This document shows positions 1 through 6,344 of a stretch of 43,628 nt of DNA, piece after piece. Source of the stretch: Pseudomonadales bacterium (GTDB taxonomy: Bacteria > Pseudomonadota > Gammaproteobacteria > Pseudomonadales > Azotimanducaceae). The stretch is taken from assembly GCA_023300545.1 (NCBI GenBank), contig JALZVT010000090.1, forward strand, positions 1 through 43,628, given 5' to 3'. The first letter of the stretch is position 1. Each line of letters opens with the position of its first letter. The position numbers were made by a program, and so were the translations under genes. The notes below the pieces were generated by a model, which searched no databases, was not told the origin of the DNA, and saw nothing but the letters and a program-made list of their open reading frames with translations.

Positions 1-1749
1 TGGGGCGACACGCACCTGCATACCCGAAATTCCGCTGACGCCTACTCACTGGGCAATATGAATCTGACGCCTGCTGACGCCTATCGGTTTGCCCGCGGGC
101 AAGAGGTGACTGCGCACAACGGCATGCCCGTAAAGTTGCGCCGGCCGCTGGATTTTCTAGTGGTGTCGGATCATGCGGAATACCTCGGTGGTTACTATCG
201 CTTTAACGTTGGCGATCCGTTGGTTACAGATACCAAGGCAGGTAAGCAATGGGCGGGTTATCTGGAGGCCGGTGATCCTGTTTCTATGATAAGAGCGTTT
301 ACAGCCAGCATGTCTGACCCCGACAACCACTATCCGTTTCCGGAGCAGACTCGCCGGAGCATTTGGCAGGACGTTGCGCAGACGGCAGATGAGTACAATC
401 GGCCGGGGCGTTTCACGGCGTTCACAGGCTATGAATGGACCTCGATAATTTCGGGCAACAATCTGCATCGCGTTGTGATCTATCGCGACAGTGCTGACAA
501 AGCCGGTCAGCTTCCACCCTTTTCAGGCCAAGACAGTCGGGACCCGCGCGAACTCTGGAAAGCGCTCGCCCGCTACGAAGACGCCACTGGTGGGCAGGTG
601 CTGGCTATTGCTCACAACGGTAATATTTCAAATGGCATGATGTTCTCAGATAACTCGATAGACGGTCAGCCGTTAACGGATACCTATGCCGAGTTGCGCT
701 CGCGTTGGGAACCGATCTACGAAGTGACTCAGGTTAAAGGTGATGGCGAAGCCCATCCGACACTGTCACCACTCGACGAGTTTGCCGATTTCGAAAACTG
801 GGACGAAGACAATATTGGCCGTACCCAGAAAAAAGAAGGCTGGATGCTCAAGCACGAGTACGCCAGGAGCGCCTTGAAGCTGGGTTTGCGGCACGAGCAG
901 AAGCTGGGGACCAACCCGTTCAAGTTCGGCATGATTGGCAGCACCGATGGTCACAACTCGATCTCTACCACTCAGGAAGATAACTTTTTTGGTAAGTTTC
1001 CTGAATCAGAACCCAGTGAAGCTCGCACGACTAATGGCATGGCAAATGATGCGCTGTGGCAAAACTGGCGCCTTGTTGCCTCTGGTTATGCCGCGATCTG
1101 GGCAAAAGAGAACACCCGCGAATCGCTGTTTGATGCGATGAAGCGACGAGAAGTGTATGCCACTACGGGCTCACGTATCAGCGTTCGCTTCTTTGGTGGC
1201 TTCGACTATCAGGACGGCGACCTGGACAAGCCAAACTACCTCGACATTGCCTATGGTCGTGGCGTGCCAATGGGCGGCGATCTGATGGGGTCTCGCAGCA
1301 GTAAGAACACGCGCAAAGCGGGCAGTATGCCAATGTTTATGGTGAGCGCTGCCAAAGATCCGGATGGCCCAAATCTTGATCGAGTTCAGGTGGTGAAAGG
1401 CTGGCGCACGAGCAAAGGCGAGCTGAAAGAAAAGGTGTATGACGTCGTTTGGGCGGGTGATCGCACGATCGATCCTGCAACAGGCAAGCTGCCCTCTATC
1501 GGTTCGACGGTAGATGTCGCTAAGGCCAGTTACAGCAACAGCATTGGTGCAGCTGCGCTGTCTAAAATGTGGACAGATCCCGACTTCAATTTGCGAGAGC
1601 GCGCGTTTTACTACGTGCGTGTTCTTGAAATTCCCCGGCCGCGCTGGACAGCCTATGACCAGGCGTTCTTCAAACTGGATCTACCCGACGAGATACCTAT
1701 GGTGATTCAGGATCGAGCCTATACATCGCCAATTTGGTATACACCCTGA
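1..1749 (+). CDS. DUF3604 domain-containing protein (5' truncated by window edge)
   Basis: The reading frame is open from base 1, so the gene starts upstream of the window; 582 residues are visible. The sequence begins directly with a PHP-like metal motif (GDTHLHT, visible residues 2-8), followed by SDHAEYLG near residue 56, AIAHNGN near residue 203 and GSTDGHNS near residue 315. These His/Asp clusters are typical of DUF3604, a PHP-superfamily metallo-hydrolase family often exported by marine proteobacteria. The true substrate is unknown. A start at the ATG of base 58 would lose the first His motif and is therefore unlikely. A GST gene follows after 76 bases on the same strand. Family assignment is firm; function is not. 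Confidence 0.88.
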   Translation, partial: WGDTHLHTRNSADAYSLGNMNLTPADAYRFARGQEVTAHNGMPVKLRRPLDFLVVSDHAEYLGGYYRFNVGDPLVTDTKAGKQWAGYLEAGDPVSMIRAFTASMSDPDNHYPFPEQTRRSIWQDVAQTADEYNRPGRFTAFTGYEWTSIISGNNLHRVVIYRDSADKAGQLPPFSGQDSRDPRELWKALARYEDATGGQVLAIAHNGNISNGMMFSDNSIDGQPLTDTYAELRSRWEPIYEVTQVKGDGEAHPTLSPLDEFADFENWDEDNIGRTQKKEGWMLKHEYARSALKLGLRHEQKLGTNPFKFGMIGSTDGHNSISTTQEDNFFGKFPESEPSEARTTNGMANDALWQNWRLVASGYAAIWAKENTRESLFDAMKRREVYATTGSRISVRFFGGFDYQDGDLDKPNYLDIAYGRGVPMGGDLMGSRSSKNTRKAGSMPMFMVSAAKDPDGPNLDRVQVVKGWRTSKGELKEKVYDVVWAGDRTIDPATGKLPSIGSTVDVAKASYSNSIGAAALSKMWTDPDFNLRERAFYYVRVLEIPRPRWTAYDQAFFKLDLPDEIPMVIQDRAYTSPIWYTP

Positions 1750-1825
1750 GCGTCTATCGAATAATATCGGACAGACAAACATATTAGCCACAACTACTAG
1801 CCATAACGATTTAAAGGAAAACCGC

Positions 1826-2446
1826 ATGATTCAGCTATACGGCCTGCGTATGAGCAATTACTACAGTCTGGTTAAGGCGCTTATGATCGATAAAGGCGTT
1901 GAGTTTGAAGAGGTGAAGGCGCCGCCCACTCAGAAAGATGACAATCTTGAGCGCAGCCCCATGGGTAAGATGCCTTCTATTGGTGTTGACGGAAAGTACC
2001 TGTCTGAGTCGCTTGCCATTGCGCAATATCTCGATCAGATCGCGCCTGAACCCGCGTTGTTGCCCTCTGATCCGTTTGCTGCGGCCAAAGTTATGGAACT
2101 TTCGTGCCACGTTAAGCTCGACATTGAACTTGTTGCGCGGCGTTGCTTGCCGGAGTTGTTGTTCAGCCAGCCTGTCAGCGATGAAACCAAAGAGAGTGTA
2201 AAAGTAGATCTTGAGCGGGGCATGGCGGCTCTGGAACGAATTCTTGTGGCGGCTCCCTACGCTGTAGGACCCCAGGTAAGCCTTGCTGATTTCTACATCT
2301 ATTACAGTTTTGGCCTTGCCTCGGGCGTTGCGGGCAAAGTGTTGGGTATGGATCTGTTGGCGGCTCACCCCCGGGTTAAAAGCGTGATTGACAAAATGGC
2401 TGAACATCCGAGTGTGATGCGGGTAGAAGCCGAGAAAGCGGCGTAA
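1826..2446 (+). CDS. glutathione S-transferase family protein
   Basis: A 206-residue protein with the two-domain GST layout. The N-terminal thioredoxin-like part (about 1-77) begins IQLYGLRMSNYYSLVKALM, and contains the cis-Pro loop KMPSI (about 49-53) and the glutathione gamma-Glu-binding motif SESLAIAQYL (about 61-70). The helical C-terminal domain contains the N-capping box ...SLADFYIYY (about 152-160). A ribosome binding site, AAAGGAAAA, lies five bases before the ATG. It would conjugate or otherwise process glutathione with an electrophilic substrate in the cytoplasm; the substrate cannot be told from sequence. The next gene, an SDR-like protein, begins 49 bases downstream on the same strand, so the two may be co-transcribed. 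Confidence 0.92.
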   Translation: MIQLYGLRMSNYYSLVKALMIDKGVEFEEVKAPPTQKDDNLERSPMGKMPSIGVDGKYLSESLAIAQYLDQIAPEPALLPSDPFAAAKVMELSCHVKLDIELVARRCLPELLFSQPVSDETKESVKVDLERGMAALERILVAAPYAVGPQVSLADFYIYYSFGLASGVAGKVLGMDLLAAHPRVKSVIDKMAEHPSVMRVEAEKAA

Positions 2447-2495
2447 GCGACTGAGCGACGATGGTCCCCTAGAGACAGAAAGTGGAGAGACACAA

Positions 2496-3260
2496 ATGAA
2501 ACCAGTGTGTTTAGTGATTGGTGCTGGCGCCGGAATTGGCGGAACGGTGGGTGCTCACTTTGCCCAGCACGGCTATCACGCCTGCCTTGCGCGCCGCAGC
2601 AATCAAGCTGGTTTGAACACCCTGGTTGCGAATATTGAAAACGCTGGTGGCGCAGCCAGCGGCTATCTGCTCAATGCAGTAGAGCCTGACAGCATCGAGC
2701 AATTGGTTAGCGCTATTGAAACCGAGGTAGGGCCGATTGAGGTGGTCGTCTTCAATCTGGGGGCTCAGATTGGTGACCGAGCTTTGGCTGATACGACGTA
2801 CAAGGCCTTTGAGATGGGCTGGCGCATGGCAACCTTTGGTCTGTTTCGGTTAGCACAGGCGGTTTGTCCACTGATGGCGCAACGAGGCAAAGGGACCATT
2901 TTAGTTACCTCCGCAACCGCCGCGGTGCGGGGTAACGCGGGTCAACATTCCCATGCAGCAGCGATGGGGGGGCGGCGTATGCTGTGCCAAACGTTGAACG
3001 CGGAGTTTTCGAGTCAAGGTATTCATGTCGCTCACATCGTGGTGGATGGTGCGGTTGATGCACCAGATACGCTCGGCAAAATGTTGGGCGAGGAACGCTT
3101 TCAGGAGTTACGCGAAACTCGCGGTATGGAGCATGACGGGCTGATGTTGCCGGCCAAAATCGCGGAAACCTATTTCCATATTGCCCAGCAACATCGTTCG
3201 GTATGGACGTTTGAAACAGATCTGCGGTCGTTTTCAGATCGGCCCTGGTGGAACCATTAG
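2496..3260 (+). CDS. SDR-family Rossmann-fold protein lacking the Tyr/Lys catalytic pair
   Basis: A 254-residue Rossmann protein starting after GGAGAG at six bases. The cofactor loop GAGAGIGG (residues 9-16) is intact. The structural motif usually reading NNAG is FNLG (86-89). Around the expected YxxxK site the sequence reads HSHAAAMGGRRML (151-163), so alignment by position puts His153 where Tyr is expected and Met157 where Lys is expected. Ser139 (TSAT) remains. The fold and nucleotide binding are well supported, but ordinary SDR redox chemistry is doubtful. It lies directly after the GST gene. Its 3' end converges with the subunit operon, 20 bases away. Confidence 0.85.
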   Translation: MKPVCLVIGAGAGIGGTVGAHFAQHGYHACLARRSNQAGLNTLVANIENAGGAASGYLLNAVEPDSIEQLVSAIETEVGPIEVVVFNLGAQIGDRALADTTYKAFEMGWRMATFGLFRLAQAVCPLMAQRGKGTILVTSATAAVRGNAGQHSHAAAMGGRRMLCQTLNAEFSSQGIHVAHIVVDGAVDAPDTLGKMLGEERFQELRETRGMEHDGLMLPAKIAETYFHIAQQHRSVWTFETDLRSFSDRPWWNH

Positions 3261-3280
3261 CAACTATCTCTAGCAACGAT

Positions 3281-3919
3281 TTATGGGGCCGATACGGTGT
3301 ACCTTACTCGGCCATTATAGGTTCCCGCAGACACGATCTGATTGTTGGCGTAACTAAACGTCCAGGTGGAGTCGCGGCGAGTCACTCGGCCGCCCATCAG
3401 GTTGCCTGTTATCGGGGTTGAAATCGCGCCGCCAGCGCCTGCGTTGGCGAGTGGTGGTGCAGGCAGCCCGCTGGGGTCGGCACTTTGCACCTCAATCTCA
3501 TCAAAAGGTATGTGGTTGCCGGCCCCGTCACTTAGTCCTAGTGGATCAGACAGGTCGTAACTTAGGTTCACGCTCCCGACGTTTGCGTAGATGCTCACTC
3601 GCAATACGCCACCGCCGTCTGCCGAGATGCTGCTGCCATCGCCTACAGGTGGTGGTGTTACACCTGAGTAACTTTGATTGTTACCTGTGCCTGCTGCGCC
3701 AGCGTTAACGTTAAAGTTGAGTTTTTCGATGACGTTAGGCGTGTCTGAGCCAATTCGAAAGTAGATGATCTGCGGAATGACTACTCGATGCCGCAGGTCG
3801 ACAGCGGCACTTATCCCTCCCGCTGTGTTGTTGTCTGAACGTTGACCCGCCCACGGTTGCTCCATCGATGCGAACACCAAAAATAGTCCGAGTAGCAGGG
3901 TGGTGGTTGTTCTGTTCAC
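3281..3919 (-). CDS. exported subunit-like protein, paralogue of the 5376-6062 product
   Basis: A 212-residue protein with a hydrophobic N-terminal signal sequence (about 6-24, ending PWAG). The mature part is Gly/Ser/Thr/Asn rich and predicted beta-rich. It shares landmarks with the first gene of the operon: VVIPQIIYFRIG (46-57), a GNNQSYSG segment, a TWTFSY segment and a C-terminal AGTYNGRVRYTVSAP (198-212). A conserved GTY-x-x-x-V-x-Y end resembles the last strand of secreted pilin-type subunits such as the spore coat U/CsuA family, but I cannot place it in a named family. The start overlaps the stop of the preceding gene in an ATGA quadruplet, indicating translational coupling. It is the last gene of the four-gene operon. 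No mature cysteines are visible. Confidence 0.72.
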   Translation of the reverse strand: MNRTTTTLLLGLFLVFASMEQPWAGQRSDNNTAGGISAAVDLRHRVVIPQIIYFRIGSDTPNVIEKLNFNVNAGAAGTGNNQSYSGVTPPPVGDGSSISADGGGVLRVSIYANVGSVNLSYDLSDPLGLSDGAGNHIPFDEIEVQSADPSGLPAPPLANAGAGGAISTPITGNLMGGRVTRRDSTWTFSYANNQIVSAGTYNGRVRYTVSAP

Positions 3920-4584
3920 TGAGTGGCCGTGCCATTTATAGTAACGATACCTTCGTAGGTGCCTGCAGGTAGTAGACTTGCGTTGTCGAAGATGTACTGA
4001 AAATAGTTTCGGTGCCGCGTCTCTAATTGATTGTTAGCCGGATTATTGTCAATCTGAACATTGGCGATCTGATTAGATGTGCCATCGTACTGAGTGACAG
4101 AGGTGTGTGTGTCGTTGTCGCGAACGTTCCAACTGATCTGGTTGAAATTAATTGATTCACTACCGCAGGTGCTCGGTGTTGTGCAGGTCATGGGTTGAGT
4201 GGAATCGTAGGCAAAAGAGCCTGTTAGGTTGGTTACCCCATTTCTTGCATTGAGGTCGGTGACGATCCTGACTTCAAAAACGCCACTGCCGCCGGATACA
4301 GTATTGGTGCTGATTGTTGCTGGCTGTGCGGTAACGCCAGGCAAGCCCCCCATATCAGCAGGAATGCCAGCGTTGTAGATCACCGTGTTGGTGCTACCAA
4401 CCGAGTTGTCACCCAGCCTTATCCGTATTAGCGCTGTCGTGCTGTTGAGGATTTCAGCGGTAGCCGCGTTGGCTAGTGCGAATAGCAGGAGTCCGGCAAG
4501 GCTGTTTGCGTAGACCCTACCTTTCCGCGACGATGCCTCGGGTTGCCGAGCGCAGTTCCTGATTGATACTAATCGTTTGGCCAT
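3916..4584 (-). CDS. exported subunit-like protein, third gene of chaperone operon
   Basis: A 222-residue protein with a long basic N-terminus (about 1-24), then a hydrophobic stretch SLAGLLLFALANAATA (28-43) that looks like a signal peptide. The mature region is Asn/Thr-rich, beta-type, with one pair of cysteines in MTCTTPSTCG that may form a disulfide. It ends PAGTYEGIVTINGTATQ, echoing the GTY-x-x-x-V terminus of the two other subunit-like proteins. The best start is an ATG lying 68 bases inside the 3' end of the chaperone gene; no clear ribosome binding site is seen, and the only later codons before the signal core are not standard starts. A tip or minor subunit is possible but is inference. 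Confidence 0.68.
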   Translation of the reverse strand: MAKRLVSIRNCARQPEASSRKGRVYANSLAGLLLFALANAATAEILNSTTALIRIRLGDNSVGSTNTVIYNAGIPADMGGLPGVTAQPATISTNTVSGGSGVFEVRIVTDLNARNGVTNLTGSFAYDSTQPMTCTTPSTCGSESINFNQISWNVRDNDTHTSVTQYDGTSNQIANVQIDNNPANNQLETRHRNYFQYIFDNASLLPAGTYEGIVTINGTATQ

Positions 4585-5395
4585 CGCTGTAAATCGTTCC
4601 GGTTACGGTGAGAGGGTAATCCAGTGCTTGCCCGTTAGCAGGAGTAAGCGCCATGAAGCGTGTTTGCCCCGGTAAAATGGGCGATGTAGCGATGGTTAGA
4701 GGGGTTTTGTTGCCACCTTTAGATATCGCCGTTAAATCAGCATCAAGTCTGCCGTGGGCATTGCCCAGATTTTCTACGGTCACTGTTGGTACGTTACGAT
4801 GGTGCAGTTCCTGAATGGAAACCTCACCAATGACCAGATCGGATTTTGCATCACCGACACCAACGTAGACGATGACAGCGATCCGTCCGGCGATGGGCAT
4901 TGATACTGATCCACCAGCGAAGTCAGCCTGAGCATCACCATCAAGATTTTCGATCATTAATGCAAAGCGACATTCTTGATGCGTGGCTGATTCTGGTACG
5001 GCGACCTCAAAGCGAAAGTTACGTGGCCGCTGGGGGTCGGGCAGAACGTTAATTTTGTGTCGCTCGAGGCGCACCCACTCTCGACAGCTGTCTTGAGCGA
5101 GATCATCGTGAAAGCTTATTTCACCCGTTGCTGAATAACGCCACTCGACCGTTCGAACCGCGTATTGCTGCGGGCGTGCGCTCAGGTTGTAGATCTTCAG
5201 CGACTTGCGCAGTAGGTCACCCTTGGTGGCACCTAACTCAAACCGGGAAGGAGTAACCCCGCCCGAGAAGCCGCTGTCTGCAGCGAGTGCGATGTTGGCT
5301 GCGAGTGCAAACAGTGCGCCAATCAAAGCGACCAGCACCGTTGGCTGGTTGCGATGATTGTTTTCGGCGCGGGTATTAAGGCGTAGAAGCCACAT
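4517..5395 (-). CDS. PapD-like periplasmic fimbrial-type chaperone
   Basis: A 292-residue protein with a signal sequence (hydrophobic core 19-38, ending ALA). The mature start, VTPSRFELGATKGD (47-60), followed by a strand LKIYNLS and later W-x-R, matches the first strands of PapD/FimC-type chaperones, where this region holds the G1/A1 edge. An ECRFALMIEN strand (141-150) and a second beta domain with VTVENLGNAHG follow. Two cysteines (104 and 142) could pair. Such chaperones hold exported subunits by donor-strand complementation and hand them to an outer-membrane usher. The gene overlaps the upstream subunit gene by 20 bases and the downstream one by 68. The family is a reasonable match, though it is longer than FimC (about 205 mature residues). 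Confidence 0.75.
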   Translation of the reverse strand: MWLLRLNTRAENNHRNQPTVLVALIGALFALAANIALAADSGFSGGVTPSRFELGATKGDLLRKSLKIYNLSARPQQYAVRTVEWRYSATGEISFHDDLAQDSCREWVRLERHKINVLPDPQRPRNFRFEVAVPESATHQECRFALMIENLDGDAQADFAGGSVSMPIAGRIAVIVYVGVGDAKSDLVIGEVSIQELHHRNVPTVTVENLGNAHGRLDADLTAISKGGNKTPLTIATSPILPGQTRFMALTPANGQALDYPLTVTGTIYSDGQTISINQELRSATRGIVAER

Positions 5396-6062
5396 AAGTC
5401 ACACGAGCCTCGTAGGTGCCTGATGGCGGAATGGTTGCCGGGGTGTAGCTGTATGTCCAAGTGTCAGCCAGATTCACGATGCCTGCGGTATGGGCCGTTG
5501 CGGCTGACGATGTGTTCGATAGCGTAGGTTGCGTGATAATGCCCCCATCGCCACCGGTGAACGAGCTAATAGGAATCGTATTTCCTGCCGTTTGATGATC
5601 CAGCGCGTCAACGGTGCCGCCACCGGTTGCACCGCCTGCTACAGATGTGGTGATGGTGACATCAGAACCGCTGTTGCTGAACAGAAAAACGGGTAGATCG
5701 GCTTGATTGCCTGTCGCGCTAGCACCGGTGCCGCCATTGGCGGTAACCGCGGCTGTTGCTGTGGTGTTGAACGGTGCTGGTGCTGTGAACGGGGCTGCCG
5801 CGCCGGCGTATGAGGCGTTGTTGCCAACGGCCGCGCCTGCGGCGTTGTCGATGGTCCACTGTAGTTTAGCGACAGCATCCGCTGATGCGCCTACACCGAA
5901 GATCAAAATTTGTGGGACAACCACGCACAGATCAACGTTAGCCGTTGCCTCGAGTGCGGTTCCGGCGGGCTGTACCGCGATATCTGCGTCGGCGAAGGCG
6001 CCGCTGCTGTTGCATACCAGCAAGCCAATGCCCACGGCTTTGCCAAATGTTTTACTGATCAT
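5376..6062 (-). CDS. exported Ala/Gly/Thr-rich subunit-like protein, first gene of chaperone operon
   Basis: A 228-residue protein. The start at 6062 is preferred over an upstream in-frame ATG (6140) because AAGGTGAG stands at the right distance and the protein then opens with a standard signal peptide (MISKTFGKAVGIGLLVC..., cleavage near GAFA-DA, residue 24). The mature part is very rich in Ala, Gly and Thr with few charged residues, as in major pilins or other fibre subunits. Landmarks are VVVPQILIFGVG (47-58), GNNASYAG, DTWTYSY and the C-terminal SGTYEARVTYVASTP (214-228), each matched in the 3281-3919 product. It is the promoter-proximal and probably most highly expressed gene of the operon. 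I do not recognise a named family. Confidence 0.72.
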   Translation of the reverse strand: MISKTFGKAVGIGLLVCNSSGAFADADIAVQPAGTALEATANVDLCVVVPQILIFGVGASADAVAKLQWTIDNAAGAAVGNNASYAGAAAPFTAPAPFNTTATAAVTANGGTGASATGNQADLPVFLFSNSGSDVTITTSVAGGATGGGTVDALDHQTAGNTIPISSFTGGDGGIITQPTLSNTSSAATAHTAGIVNLADTWTYSYTPATIPPSGTYEARVTYVASTP

Positions 6063-6217
6063 ACTACTCACCTTAATCAGGACTGATTTACCTGAACCCC
6101 CTTGTTGGTCGTGGAGCACTGTCTTCTGAGTGCCACACAACTCGTCAATTTGGTTCGACCTATTGACAGTCTAAGGATTGCCATCTGGAAAAGTGTGCAG
6201 TGACGCATCTTTTTTAG

Positions 6218-6240
6218 ATTGTAAAAGGAGAGTTTACAAT
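6218..6240. promoter_or_regulatory. perfect 8-bp dyad in divergent promoter region (candidate operator)
   Basis: ATTGTAAA, a seven-base spacer (AGGAGAG), then TTTACAAT. The arms are exact reverse complements. It lies between the divergent subunit/chaperone operon (start 6062) and the LysM outer-membrane protein gene (start 6345), where a shared regulator would act. The binding protein is not known; no regulator gene adjoins the locus except a TetR gene beyond 8678. The poly-T tract just before it could suggest a terminator-like role on one strand, but no gene ends there. Confidence 0.45.
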
Positions 6241-6249
6241 TTCTAGGCT

Positions 6250-6263
6250 GTGCACTGGTGCAC
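6250..6263. promoter_or_regulatory. 14-bp palindrome in divergent promoter region (candidate operator)
   Basis: GTGCACTGGTGCAC reads as GTGCAC, two bases, GTGCAC, a near-perfect 14-base dyad. It lies ten bases from the 6218-6240 dyad, in the same 282-base gap between divergent genes. Two dyads this close in one promoter region favour a regulatory function over chance. Nothing else is recognisable in the gap; no confident -35/-10 pair can be named. Confidence 0.4.
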
Positions 6264-6344
6264 GCGAGATTCTGTTGTCGCTGTTAGATTCATCTGTATT
6301 AAATGCACAAGTCAGGGCCGGTTTTTTGACGCTCTATTTAGATA

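Noticed and set aside
2035-2223. Possible small gene inside GST
   Set aside because: No ribosome binding site, no motif, and fully contained in a well-supported gene.
1835-2407. 190-codon open frame on the minus strand
   Set aside because: Antisense to the GST gene with no recognisable motif; a shadow.
6062-6140. Longer form of the first subunit starting at 6140
   Set aside because: It would put 26 polar residues before the signal peptide; the ATG at 6062 has a proper ribosome binding site.
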